Notes: generated by a model not told the origin, from the sequence alone. 64,000 nt of DNA from Deltaproteobacteria bacterium (GCA_021824175.1 JAKALP010000020.1:32917-96916); one strand, 5' to 3'. Positions 26,826-35,677 are shown, numbered from the stretch's first letter. Made by a program: numbers and translations.

Positions 26826-29552
26826 ATGGAAACCTCAATGCCTCGTTTGCAACCCAGCGCTCAAATCACACGGTCAAACCGCAAGGGTCTCACAGTCATT
26901 ACCACCCACTTAAACGCAGATTTTGACGCTCTAGCATCTTTATTGGCGGCCCAGAAACTTTACCCAGACGCCTTGGTGGTCTTTCCCGGTTCGCAGGAAA
27001 AGAATTTACGTAATTTTTTTATCCAATCCCTCGTCTATCTATTCAACCTTGCAGAAATTAAGGACATCGACCTTAAATCAATTCGGCGCCTCATTCTGGT
27101 GGATACCCGCCGAGCTGACCGCATTGGCCGCTTGGCCGAAGTCCTTGACAATCCAGACATCGAAATCCATGTCTACGATCATCATCCCATCAAAAGTGAT
27201 GATATCCAAGGCCATCTTGAGATCCATCGCATCACGGGTGCCACGGTAACGCTACTGACAGAAATTCTACGAAAAAAAAGATTGCGAATTTCGGCCGAGG
27301 AAGCCACCATCATGTGCCTGGGTATCTATGAAGACACGGGGGCTTTCACCTTTGCTTCCACTACGGCCGAAGACTTTGAAGCCGCGGCCTTTCTCGTCTC
27401 CAAGGGCGCCAGTATCACAGTAATCGCAAACCTCATTTCCCGGGAGATTAGCCCGGAGCAGATTATTTTTTTAAATGACCTGATCCAGTCCGCCACCCGT
27501 TATGTAATCAATGGCATTGAGATCGTAGTGGCCACCGCCACCTTTGATCAATATCTGCCTGACTTTGCTTTCCTAGTCCATAAAATGGTCAAAATGGAAG
27601 ACATCAACGCCATCTTTGCCTTGGCCATGATGGAAAATAAGGTCTACATCGTGGGCCGCAGCAGAACAGGTGATGTGGATGTGGGCGAAATTCTGAGCAA
27701 CCTCGGCGGTGGGGGGCATCCCACGGCGGCGGCGGCCACCATCAAGGGGCAAACCATAACCCAGGTAGAACAAACTCTACTCCACGAAATCAAACGCCAA
27801 GTCAAAGGATTGCGTCGCGCCCGCCAGTTGATGTCATCACCGCCGATTATGGCCGATGCCCACATTACCTGTGCTGAAGCCAATACCCTGTTGACCCGGT
27901 ACAACATCAATGCGCTATTGATCACTTCCAATGATGACGCCCCATCTTCACTTGTAGGCTACATCACACGACAGGTGATCGAAAAATCGATCTATCACAA
28001 CCTTGGACATGTGCCGGTGGCCGATTATATGACGACCGAGATTGTTACGGTAGCGCCTGAAGCAGAGCTGACCGAAGTTCAAGAAAAAATTATCGGTCAC
28101 AAACAGCGTATTTTACCGGTGATTGATAACGACAAAATCATTGGAGTGATCACTCGCACGGACCTTCTCAACATTTTGGTCCAACACTCCCAATTGACCT
28201 CAGACCGCTCACCAGATCCATATAAGATTACGGCCCCAAAGAAAAGACGGGATATTTCCAACTTCATGCAAGAGAGATTATCTCGCAGGGTATTGGAAAC
28301 GTTGCACGCCGTGGGAAAGGTGGCGGATGAACTGTCTTTTGGTGCTTATGTGGTCGGCGGATTCGTGCGCGACCTGTTTTTATACCGAGCCAACGAAGAT
28401 ATCGATATTGTGATTGAAGGCGACGGCATTGCATTTGCCAAGGTATATGCTCAACGGCACAATGCCCGTCTTCACACCCACAAAACCTTTGGCACGGCGG
28501 TCATCATTTTTCCGGATGGTTTCAAAATTGACGTCGCCAGTGCACGCACGGAGTATTACCGCTTTCCCGCCGCCCTGCCCGATGTGGAGATGAGCTCTAT
28601 CAAATTAGACCTTTTCAGGCGCGATTTTACTATCAACACTCTGGCTATCCATCTCAATGCCGGAAGGTTCGGAAAACTGATTGACTTCTTCTCAGCCCAA
28701 AAAGATATCAAAGATAAAGCCATCCGGGTCCTACACAATCTGAGTTTTGTCGAAGACCCCACCCGCGTCTTCCGGGCCATCCGCTTTGAACAGCGTTTTG
28801 GCTTCACGATTGGCAAGCTTACCGCCAGTCTGATTGAAAACGCGGTCAAAATGGATTTTTTCAAACGCCTCAGCGGCCGCCGGGTGTTTGCTGAAATCCG
28901 TCAGCTGCTCGAAGAAGAAAATCCAACTCCAGCTATTTCCAGGATGCGCGATTTCAATCTGCTTAAAGTGATTCACCCCTCCATCGTGCTGGATAAAAAC
29001 CTGATGGAATTGCTTCACACCGTGAAAAGCGTAATCTCCTGGCACGATCTTCTATTCACTGAAGAACCTTACATGCGTTGGGGCGTCTATTTCATGGTCT
29101 TAATACGTGCTTGTGATTCAGATATCTCGCGGGAAATTTGCAGGGCAATGGAGCTCCCCCCCCGCTTGGAGCAGTTGTTTTGCAAACACCGCTTTGAGGC
29201 CCAGAATTGTGTATCTCAGATGGAACTGAAGTTACCCACCACCAAACACGAACTATACCACTTATTGAATGAATTCCGTACGGAACAGATCCTCTTCATG
29301 ATGGCGGTCACTCGCTACAAATCGGTTAAAAAAGCCATCTCCAATTATTACACCCAACTGCGCAACATTCAGCCGATAGTTGGGGGTCAGGATCTCATTG
29401 CCATGGGATTGAAACCCGGACCGCGGTTCAGTCAAATCCTGGCCGCCGTGCGAAATGAGAAGCTTAACGGTCGTCTTGAAACTCGTGAAGATGAAATTCA
29501 ATTTGTTCACTATTTACTGCAGACGCCTTCAACAAACGAAACTGTCAGATGA
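26826..29552 (+). CDS. DHH-CBS-poly(A) polymerase fusion, tRNA nucleotidyltransferase (A-adding type)
   Basis: A 908-residue three-part protein. An N-terminal DHH/DHHA1 phosphoesterase unit (about residues 20-325) has TTHLNADFDALAS, LVDTRRADR, YDHHP and LGGGGHPTAAAA. Two CBS domains span about 335-450. A class II nucleotidyltransferase head follows, with GGFVRDLFLYRANEDIDIVIEG (the DXD metal site), then RRDFTINTLAI and EDPTRVFRAIRFEQRFG. In several bacterial lineages such fusions are the A-adding half of a split CCA system, with a separate CC-adding enzyme elsewhere; I infer that here. The ATG at 26826 is used, and MPRLQPS five codons on is an alternative. Confidence 0.9.
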   Translation: METSMPRLQPSAQITRSNRKGLTVITTHLNADFDALASLLAAQKLYPDALVVFPGSQEKNLRNFFIQSLVYLFNLAEIKDIDLKSIRRLILVDTRRADRIGRLAEVLDNPDIEIHVYDHHPIKSDDIQGHLEIHRITGATVTLLTEILRKKRLRISAEEATIMCLGIYEDTGAFTFASTTAEDFEAAAFLVSKGASITVIANLISREISPEQIIFLNDLIQSATRYVINGIEIVVATATFDQYLPDFAFLVHKMVKMEDINAIFALAMMENKVYIVGRSRTGDVDVGEILSNLGGGGHPTAAAATIKGQTITQVEQTLLHEIKRQVKGLRRARQLMSSPPIMADAHITCAEANTLLTRYNINALLITSNDDAPSSLVGYITRQVIEKSIYHNLGHVPVADYMTTEIVTVAPEAELTEVQEKIIGHKQRILPVIDNDKIIGVITRTDLLNILVQHSQLTSDRSPDPYKITAPKKRRDISNFMQERLSRRVLETLHAVGKVADELSFGAYVVGGFVRDLFLYRANEDIDIVIEGDGIAFAKVYAQRHNARLHTHKTFGTAVIIFPDGFKIDVASARTEYYRFPAALPDVEMSSIKLDLFRRDFTINTLAIHLNAGRFGKLIDFFSAQKDIKDKAIRVLHNLSFVEDPTRVFRAIRFEQRFGFTIGKLTASLIENAVKMDFFKRLSGRRVFAEIRQLLEEENPTPAISRMRDFNLLKVIHPSIVLDKNLMELLHTVKSVISWHDLLFTEEPYMRWGVYFMVLIRACDSDISREICRAMELPPRLEQLFCKHRFEAQNCVSQMELKLPTTKHELYHLLNEFRTEQILFMMAVTRYKSVKKAISNYYTQLRNIQPIVGGQDLIAMGLKPGPRFSQILAAVRNEKLNGRLETREDEIQFVHYLLQTPSTNETVR

Positions 29553-29581
29553 TGAATTGACAATGAGTTAATAAATTGCTT

Positions 29582-29647
29582 GATTCAAAAGATTTGAATC
29601 AGTAAATTGTGTAGATTTATAGGCCAGTGTTTCGGCACCGGTGCCGA
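29582..29647. repeat. Two small palindromes upstream of trpS
   Basis: GATTCAAA (29582-29589) and TTTGAATC (29593-29600) form an 8-base-pair hairpin. TCGGCACCGGTGCCGA (29632-29647) is a perfect 16-base palindrome. Both lie in the 164-base gap between the CCA enzyme and trpS. They could be an operator or a weak transcript hairpin. No T-box leader is recognisable. Confidence 0.45.
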
Positions 29648-29716
29648 CTACGCCCAAAATGGGGTTGGATATCGGCCAGATACAATTAAATCAGCACCAA
29701 TGACTGGAGAGCACGG

Positions 29717-30709
29717 ATGACAGAAAGGAAAAGAATCTTAAGTGGCATGCGCCCCACCGGCGCTCTACATATGGGGAACTATCTGGGGGCCTTGGCCAAT
29801 TGGATTGGAATGCAGGACCCTTATGACTGTTTTTTTTTCGTGGCGGATTGGCATGCCCTAACCAGCGACTATGAAAATCCGACCGGCCTGCCCAATTATG
29901 TCCATGAAATTCTGCTCGACTGGCTCAGCGCCGGATTAGATCCGCAGCGCTGCACGCTGTTCATCCAATCCAAAGTTCCGGAACACGCTGAACTATACCT
30001 GATCCTTTCCATGATCACACCGGTCCCCTGGCTGGAGCGCAACCCCACTTACAAAGACCAAATTGTCCAGCTCCAAAACAAGGATCTTTCTACCTTCGGC
30101 TTTCTGGGCTACCCTGTGCTCCAGGCGGCGGACATCATTATGTACAAAGCCCAGGGGGTGCCCGTTGGAGTTGATCAAGTACCCCACGTGGAGATCACCC
30201 GCGAGATCGCCCGACGCTTTAATTTTCTATATGGCCCAGTATTTCCGGAGCCAGAAGCGATCCTCACCCAGACACCCAAAATACTAGGTATTGACCGCCG
30301 AAAAATGAGCAAAAGCTATGGCAACGCCATTTATCTATCTGAAACCGAAGAACAGGTGCGGGCCAAAGTGATGCAAATGATCACTGATCCACAACGCATG
30401 CGACGCAGTGATCCCGGCAATCCAGATGTGTGCAACGTGTTTGAGTTCCACAAGCTTTACACCACCGCCGATACCGTCGCCCAAATCAACACCCAATGCC
30501 GAGCCGCTGAAATCGGTTGCGTGGAGTGCAAAAAAATCATGGCCAATGGGCTTATCCAGGCCTTGAGACCTATTCATGAAAAACGGCGATTCTATCAAGA
30601 TCATCCGGACACGGTCAGGGATATTATCGAAACCGGAAGCCGTAAAGCTCGTCTGGTCGCCCAGCAAACCATGCAGGAGGTCCGGCAGGCAGTGAAGATC
30701 AACTACTGA
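29717..30709 (+). CDS. trpS: Tryptophanyl-tRNA synthetase
   Basis: TrpS charges tRNA-Trp. The class I enzyme has 330 residues. The HIGH-like motif is PTGALHMGNYLGA (about residues 13-25), the KMSKS motif is intact (KMSKSYGNAI, about 197-206), and GVDQVPHVEITREIARRFN marks the tryptophan-binding region. GGAGAG precedes the ATG. It is followed 26 bases later by scpA, an arrangement common in Desulfobacterota. Confidence 0.97.
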   Translation: MTERKRILSGMRPTGALHMGNYLGALANWIGMQDPYDCFFFVADWHALTSDYENPTGLPNYVHEILLDWLSAGLDPQRCTLFIQSKVPEHAELYLILSMITPVPWLERNPTYKDQIVQLQNKDLSTFGFLGYPVLQAADIIMYKAQGVPVGVDQVPHVEITREIARRFNFLYGPVFPEPEAILTQTPKILGIDRRKMSKSYGNAIYLSETEEQVRAKVMQMITDPQRMRRSDPGNPDVCNVFEFHKLYTTADTVAQINTQCRAAEIGCVECKKIMANGLIQALRPIHEKRRFYQDHPDTVRDIIETGSRKARLVAQQTMQEVRQAVKINY

Positions 30710-30735
30710 TCCAAGTAAAGAGGTCGTGATAGTCC

Positions 30736-31464
30736 ATGGATGAAGAAATTCAGACAAACGAAGCAGAGTACAAGGTCGTTCTTGAAAACATATTCGAGGG
30801 CCCCATGGATCTGCTGATCCACCTGATTCGTAAGAATGAGGTGGACATCTATGACATCCCCATTGCTTTGATCACAGAGCAATACCTGGCATACATCGAT
30901 TGGCTCAAAATGCTCAATATCGACATTGTGGGCGATTTTCTTCTGATGGCTTCAACGCTGGCCCACATCAAATCCCGTATGTTGCTTCCTTCCCATGGCC
31001 CGGAAGAAGATGATGAAGATCCGCGCATGGAGATCGTACGGCCACTATCCGAATACCTGCAATTCAAATCGGCGGCCGAAGAGCTGGCCAATCGCAACAT
31101 GCTGGGAGATAAGATCTTCACACGCAGGGTGAATTCCAAAGAATTCATTGAAGATGACCAGGATCTGGTTCAGGTTGGGCTGTTCGAATTGATCGATGCT
31201 TTCCAGCGCATCCTGCAAAAGGTATCGAAGGATCACACCGTTGATATGACGGCCGAAACCGTCTCGGTGAAGGACCGGATGAACGCAGTTATAGAAGTAC
31301 TGGAAGAAAAAGGGACCATTACTTTCGAAGAGATGTTTTCACAGAATCCCAAGCGGGCGGACATCATCGTGACTTTCTTGGCACTCCTGGAATTGATGAA
31401 ACTGAATTTAATCCGGGTAGTACAAAGCGTTCAAAGCGGCACAATTCGACTTTTCTATCAATAG
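30736..31464 (+). CDS. scpA: Segregation and condensation protein A
   Basis: ScpA is the kleisin subunit of the SMC-ScpAB condensin used in chromosome segregation. The protein has 242 residues. The N-terminal SMC-neck-binding domain shows FEGPMDLLIHLIRKNEVDIYDIPIA, and DFLLMASTLAHIKSRMLLP follows. The C-terminal winged helix contains IVTFLALLELMKLNLIRVVQ. The gene lies 8 bases before scpB. Confidence 0.97.
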   Translation: MDEEIQTNEAEYKVVLENIFEGPMDLLIHLIRKNEVDIYDIPIALITEQYLAYIDWLKMLNIDIVGDFLLMASTLAHIKSRMLLPSHGPEEDDEDPRMEIVRPLSEYLQFKSAAEELANRNMLGDKIFTRRVNSKEFIEDDQDLVQVGLFELIDAFQRILQKVSKDHTVDMTAETVSVKDRMNAVIEVLEEKGTITFEEMFSQNPKRADIIVTFLALLELMKLNLIRVVQSVQSGTIRLFYQ

Positions 31465-31472
31465 ATCAGCCT

Positions 31473-32483
31473 ATGCAAGAAATGAAAAATATTATCGAAA
31501 GCTTGCTGTTCGTCGCCGAAGAACCTCTGTCGGTGGAAAAATTGCGGGCGATTCTGGAAACCGTCGACAGTAAAGACATTCAAGCTGTCCTTAGGGCTCT
31601 ATCCGAAGAGTACGACCAACGTGGCGGCGGTTTCATGTTGCGGGAAGTGGCTGGCGGATGGCAAATCCGTTCCCGTCCCGAATACAATGAATGGATCAAG
31701 CGTCTGCTGCAACCTTCGCCCCAGCGCCTCAGTCGGGCAGCCCTGGAAACCCTGGCGGTGATCGCCTACAAACAGCCGATTATCCGAGCCGATATTGAGC
31801 ATATCCGCGGCGTTGATTGCGGCGGCGTGTTGCGCCAGCTCATGGAGCGCAAAATCATCCGGGTACTGGGCCGCAAGGAAATTGCGGGCAGGCCACTCAT
31901 CTACGCCACGACTAAACTCTTCCTGGAAATGTTCGATCTCAAGGATCTTAATGACCTGCCCTCACCCAAGGAGATCGCCGAGCTGGGCAATGCCATGATC
32001 GATTCCCAGCAAGAAGGCGCTTCAGCCGCGCCCGAACAAAGGCAGCAACCCTTACCATCGTCACATGAAGATGGTGGCGGCCCTAAGCCGGATTATGCCG
32101 TGGCCCCAGACTCTACCGAAGGCCAAACGTTGTCATCCCAGGGGATAGAAACGAGCGCCCATACGGATCACTCCGATACTCCCGCCCCCGAATCACCGGA
32201 TGAGATCAGGGAAGATAGTTCCCTGGAAGAATCCAAAACGCTGTCCGCATCAGGGTCTCCTACGAATATTGGCAGCATATTTGAAGGTGGGCAACCTCAA
32301 GAGGTTGAGGATGAGATGGAAACCGATACCGATGTTGAAGAAAATACTTCCCATCCGAAAAGCTCACCTTCTATCACCGAATTAGACTTAGAGCAGCAAA
32401 GGCCCGTCGAGTGGGAAACAATCAGCGATGATCCAGATGTTTTAGAAAGCAGCGATAATGATCCTGAGGCAAAAAACACTTGA
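31473..32483 (+). CDS. scpB: Segregation and condensation protein B with long acidic tail
   Basis: ScpB binds the middle of ScpA in the SMC-ScpAB complex. Residues 1-180 are a standard ScpB double winged-helix (IIESLLFVAEEPLSVEKL, LSRAALETLAVIAYKQPI, IEHIRGVDCGGVLRQL). Residues from about 183 to 336 form a low-complexity tail rich in Glu, Asp, Ser, Pro and Gln. The tail nearly doubles the length compared with ordinary ScpB and is probably disordered. Confidence 0.95.
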   Translation: MQEMKNIIESLLFVAEEPLSVEKLRAILETVDSKDIQAVLRALSEEYDQRGGGFMLREVAGGWQIRSRPEYNEWIKRLLQPSPQRLSRAALETLAVIAYKQPIIRADIEHIRGVDCGGVLRQLMERKIIRVLGRKEIAGRPLIYATTKLFLEMFDLKDLNDLPSPKEIAELGNAMIDSQQEGASAAPEQRQQPLPSSHEDGGGPKPDYAVAPDSTEGQTLSSQGIETSAHTDHSDTPAPESPDEIREDSSLEESKTLSASGSPTNIGSIFEGGQPQEVEDEMETDTDVEENTSHPKSSPSITELDLEQQRPVEWETISDDPDVLESSDNDPEAKNT

Positions 32484-32567
32484 CTTGGAATGGGAGCACC
32501 CACTATATACGGCAGACCAATGATGAACCGGCCGTTTGAGTTCAGACACGGCCTGGATCGATCATAC

Positions 32568-32642
32568 GGGCGGTTAACTCAGCGGGAGAGTGCCACCTTC
32601 ACACGGTGGAAGCCACAGGTTCAAATCCTGTACCGCCCACCA
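32568..32642 (+). tRNA. tRNA-Val (anticodon CAC)
   Basis: A 75-base cloverleaf. The acceptor stem is GGGCGGT/ACCGCCC, the D stem ACTC/GAGT, the anticodon stem CCACC/GGTGG with loop TTCACAC (anticodon CAC, reading GUG), the variable loop AAGCC, and the T arm ACAGG-TTCAAAT-CCTGT. The discriminator is A and the 3' CCA is encoded. Confidence 0.95.
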
Positions 32643-32655
32643 CAAAGCACTGATC

Positions 32656-32696
32656 GGGCTTACAAGCAATAGACTTGTAAGCCCATTTTGTTCTTT
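32656..32696 (+). terminator. Intrinsic terminator after tRNA-Val
   Basis: Perfect 11-base arms (GGGCTTACAAG at 32656-32666 and CTTGTAAGCCC at 32674-32684) enclose a 7-base loop and are followed by the T-rich ATTTTGTTCTTT. It separates the scpB/tRNA transcript from the corrinoid genes. Confidence 0.8.
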
Positions 32697-32753
32697 ATTG
32701 AGTCGCGGTTTTAAGAAGTTTCGCTAATGAAATCGACTCAAGAGGGCCATAAG

Positions 32754-33392
32754 ATGAGCGGCAGTAGCGGTCATTTTTTGCTGAGCCTGACCCTAAACAA
32801 CAGGAAGATCTCCCTCATCGGCATGTCGGGGTTGGGTAAATCCCATTGGTCTCGAATCCTCGAACAACATGGATTCGAGCGCTATAGCTGCGATAGCATG
32901 ATTGCTGCCCGGTTACTCGACCGTTGCGAACACCCAGAAGGCAAAATCGGATGTCTGGGCCAATGGATGGGGCTGCCGTTCGAGCCCGGGTATGCCCAAA
33001 AAGCCAGCCAATACCTTTCGGCAGAGACCGATGCCCTTAAAGAAGTCATTGCCGCCCTTGAATCCGCAGATCCCGACCAAAAGATGGTCATTGATACCAC
33101 CGGCTCTGCTCCTTACACCGGCGAGCAGATCATGGAGCGGCTGCGCGAATTGACGCTTATGGTTCATCTGGCTGTTTCCGAATCAGTGATGGTCCGGATG
33201 TTGACGCGCTATATCCAATCCCCCCGACCAGTATTATGGGGTGAGCATTTCAGCCAGCGCTATTCGGAGACAGCGCACGAAGCATTGGCACGTTCCTACA
33301 GAGATCTTCTTCTCCATCGTGAAGTGCTCTATCGGAAGTATGCACATATCTCAATCCCATACGATTCGCATCGCACGGATGATGACGAATGA
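32754..33392 (+). CDS. P-loop kinase-like protein of unknown substrate
   Basis: About 212 residues from the ATG at 32754 (AGAGG eight bases upstream); an in-frame ATG at 32727 would add nine. The P-loop GMSGLGKSHWS starts the domain. A DTTGSAPYTGEQI segment resembles the Walker B region of shikimate or gluconate kinases, but the shikimate-binding residues are not clear. It ends 11 bases before cobU and is followed by cobS, so a link to corrinoid salvage is possible. I do not recognise a named family. Confidence 0.75.
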   Translation: MSGSSGHFLLSLTLNNRKISLIGMSGLGKSHWSRILEQHGFERYSCDSMIAARLLDRCEHPEGKIGCLGQWMGLPFEPGYAQKASQYLSAETDALKEVIAALESADPDQKMVIDTTGSAPYTGEQIMERLRELTLMVHLAVSESVMVRMLTRYIQSPRPVLWGEHFSQRYSETAHEALARSYRDLLLHREVLYRKYAHISIPYDSHRTDDDE

Positions 33393-33403
33393 GGGACACA
33401 TAA

Positions 33404-33940
33404 ATGCATAATACCACCTTCATTATCGGGGCCTGCCGCAGCGGCAAAAGCCGGCACGCATTGGAGATTGCAAGGGCCGCTGGACCAGTACCCAAAACAT
33501 TTGTCGCTACCTGTGTGCCCCAGGATGAAGAGATGCGCGACCGGGTCCAGCATCACCAGCAGGAACGCGGCACCCAGTGGCGGACTATTGAAGAACCAAT
33601 TCAGATCGCCAAGATCATCGAACGCCGAGAGCCCCCAACCCAATTGATCCTGGTGGATTGCTTGACCCTGTGGATCAGTAACCTGATGCTGGGCGATGAA
33701 TCTGAAGATGGGGTCCACCACCACATTGATACACTTTGCGCGGCCCTGCGTAAAACAACCATCTCGGTTATTATAGTCTCCAACGAAGTCGGGGCCGGCA
33801 TTGTGCCTGAGAACGCCTTGGCCCGTCGCTTTCGGGATCTGGTGGGGCGCGCCAATCAGCTGGTGGCGGCTGCCTGCGAGCAGGTGATCTGGATGGTGGC
33901 TGGAATCCCGGTCCCCATTAAACCCAAATCGTGGAGGTAA
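33404..33940 (+). CDS. cobU: Adenosylcobinamide kinase/adenosylcobinamide-phosphate guanylyltransferase
   Basis: CobU phosphorylates adenosylcobinamide and transfers GMP, making the substrate for CobS. The protein has 178 residues. The P-loop GACRSGKSRHALEIA is at about residues 9-23. A conserved HHQQERG holds the guanylylation-site histidine region, LVDCLTLWISNLM is the Walker B-like strand, and SNEVGAGIVPENALARRFRDLVGRAN is the family signature. It belongs to the nucleotide-loop assembly block with cobS. Confidence 0.96.
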   Translation: MHNTTFIIGACRSGKSRHALEIARAAGPVPKTFVATCVPQDEEMRDRVQHHQQERGTQWRTIEEPIQIAKIIERREPPTQLILVDCLTLWISNLMLGDESEDGVHHHIDTLCAALRKTTISVIIVSNEVGAGIVPENALARRFRDLVGRANQLVAAACEQVIWMVAGIPVPIKPKSWR

Positions 33941-33941
33941 T

Positions 33942-34069
33942 TTCAAAATGTTCAATCGGGCTCAAGATCAAGGCGGGGTGAGGTGGCCAACCGCAGACAT
34001 ACACGTAGTATTTCGAGGATTGGCCACCTCGCCCCAACGCCGATGTGGAGCCCGAGGGGACGTTTTGAA
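33942..34069. repeat. 128-base imperfect inverted repeat between cobU and cobS
   Basis: Three nested arm pairs are visible: TTCAAAA (33942-33948) with TTTTGAA (34063-34069), CGGGCTC (33957-33963) with GAGCCCG (34048-34054), and GGGTGAGGTGGCCAA (ending 33990) with TTGGCCACCTCGCCC (starting 34020), the last with one G-T mismatch. The whole gap between the two genes is taken up by this structure. It has no B12-box, so it is not a cobalamin riboswitch. It looks like a REP/MITE-type insertion or a large mRNA hairpin. Confidence 0.8.
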
Positions 34070-34095
34070 TTTAGCTCCTGAAGTGGTTTAATTTC

Positions 34096-34821
34096 ATGTG
34101 GCGTCATTTCATAGCCGGTCTTCAATTTCTGACGATTATACCTTGCGGTCCGATTCAACCGCTGGACACCCAAAAAGCACTGCCCCTCTTCCCTTTGTGT
34201 GGTTTGATTATTGGCGGAATACTACTGGCCATAGACCAGCTGGCCTCACAGTTGTGGGCTCCCTCCGCCGTGGCCGTGATAGATGTAGTGGCGCTGGCTT
34301 TTCTCAGCGGGGCCTTGCACCTGGACGGCCTGGCAGACACCGCCGATGGACTGTATGGCCAACGGCCGCCCGAAAAAGCACTGGCCATCATGAAAGACAG
34401 CCGCATCGGCGCCATCGGCATGGTGGCGGTTTCCTGCTGCCTGGCCGTCAAGTGGGCCGGATTATCCGATCTTCACACCCACCGACTCTATTTTCTACTC
34501 CTGGTGCCGGCTTTTGCCAGGGCCGCCGTATTGTTCGGCATCCGCCTACTACCCTACGGCCGTCCTCAGGGAGGAACGGGCCACTCTTTTTTTCAGCATC
34601 CATTGAAAGCGTCGGACTTCTGGGCCGTAGCGCTTCTATTCATTTTGGCCATATTCCTTACGGGTAAAGGGGCTATCTGGATAGCCATCGGCTTCAGCGT
34701 CCTGGTGGCAGGGGTCCTGATCTATTACCGGCGCAAAATCAGCTGCATCACTGGAGACATGTTGGGTGCCCTGATCGAGATCACCGAGGCAGGGCTTTTT
34801 TTAATACTCTCGGCCGCCTGA
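34096..34821 (+). CDS. cobS: Adenosylcobinamide-GDP ribazoletransferase CobS
   Basis: CobS joins adenosylcobinamide-GDP with alpha-ribazole (phosphate) to finish the cobamide. The protein is an integral membrane enzyme of 241 residues with about six helices. FIAGLQFLTIIPCG at the N-terminus and LSGALHLDGLADTADGLYG with its acidic residues (about residues 70-90) are diagnostic, as is IMKDSRIGAIGM. CobT and cobC are not nearby. Confidence 0.96.
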   Translation: MWRHFIAGLQFLTIIPCGPIQPLDTQKALPLFPLCGLIIGGILLAIDQLASQLWAPSAVAVIDVVALAFLSGALHLDGLADTADGLYGQRPPEKALAIMKDSRIGAIGMVAVSCCLAVKWAGLSDLHTHRLYFLLLVPAFARAAVLFGIRLLPYGRPQGGTGHSFFQHPLKASDFWAVALLFILAIFLTGKGAIWIAIGFSVLVAGVLIYYRRKISCITGDMLGALIEITEAGLFLILSAA

Positions 34822-34855
34822 TGGTGTGGAATAAAGTTAGATGGTGTAATTGGGA

Positions 34856-35677
34856 ATGGATAAAACACCACCACTATTGAATTCGTCATTAAAAAGCCAA
34901 TTTCCCTTCCGCTTGAGCGTCCCCTCTTTCGTCTATCCGGCCGACTACGCTACCAATGTAAAGCTACTTGGCCCCTTTGTGGATGAAATCGAACTGCTTT
35001 TCTTTGAAAGCGCAGAACAGAGCCTGCCCACTGCCACCCAAATTCAGGAGCTTTCCGGCCTGGCCGCGCGACTCGATCTTTTCTACAATGTCCATCTGCC
35101 ATTGGATTTGGATCTCGGATCGGAAAACGACCTACAGCGCCGCCATGCGGTGGAACGCCTGACGCAGATCATCCAGCTCTCAGCGCCCTTGCGGCCCACT
35201 ACCCATACCCTTCATTTGCAGTTCAATGACAAAAATTCATGTCAGCTGGACACATGGCGCACACGGACCCTGGCGAGCCTGGAAATTCTTCTGAGAAAGA
35301 CCAACTTGCCGCCACGTGCAATATCCGTTGAAACCTTGGATTACCCTCCGGAATGGATGGCGCCCGTGGTCAATCGATTGAACTTGTCGGTCTGCGTGGA
35401 TGTCGGCCATCTTATTATAAACGGTTTTGACCTCCTACAAACTCTGCAACAGTTTGGCAATCGCACCAACATCATCCACCTGCACGGAGTTTCGGGCGGC
35501 AAGGATCATCGCGGCCTTGACCAGCTTCAACCGGCAATTCTGGAATTCATGCGGGGATTTCTGAGCCATTATTGCGGCACCCTCAGCCTGGAAATCTTCT
35601 CCCTCATCCCGCTGCAAAATTCATTGCGAATTCTATCTGAAATGTTGGCGAGTACCTTGGAGAAGAATAAGTCATGA
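34856..35677 (+). CDS. cbiR: TIM-barrel protein, probable cobamide-remodelling phosphodiesterase CbiR
   Basis: A 273-residue member of the AP-endonuclease-2/xylose isomerase-like TIM-barrel superfamily. The N-terminal YPADYATNVKLLGPFVDEIE and ELLFFE stretch, the FYNVHLPLDLDLGS strand, VCVDVGHLI and NIIHLHGVSGGKDH give the spaced His/Asp/Glu ligands typical of the fold. The sequence style and the position directly after cobU-cobS agree with CbiR, which hydrolyses the phosphodiester of cobamides so that the lower ligand can be replaced. The assignment rests on family recollection and context. A generic sugar isomerase is the alternative. It overlaps the next gene by 4 bases. Confidence 0.72.
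   Translation: MDKTPPLLNSSLKSQFPFRLSVPSFVYPADYATNVKLLGPFVDEIELLFFESAEQSLPTATQIQELSGLAARLDLFYNVHLPLDLDLGSENDLQRRHAVERLTQIIQLSAPLRPTTHTLHLQFNDKNSCQLDTWRTRTLASLEILLRKTNLPPRAISVETLDYPPEWMAPVVNRLNLSVCVDVGHLIINGFDLLQTLQQFGNRTNIIHLHGVSGGKDHRGLDQLQPAILEFMRGFLSHYCGTLSLEIFSLIPLQNSLRILSEMLASTLEKNKS

Noticed and set aside
33942..34069. Cobalamin riboswitch in the cobU-cobS gap
   Set aside because: No B12 box or conserved core; only nested inverted repeats.
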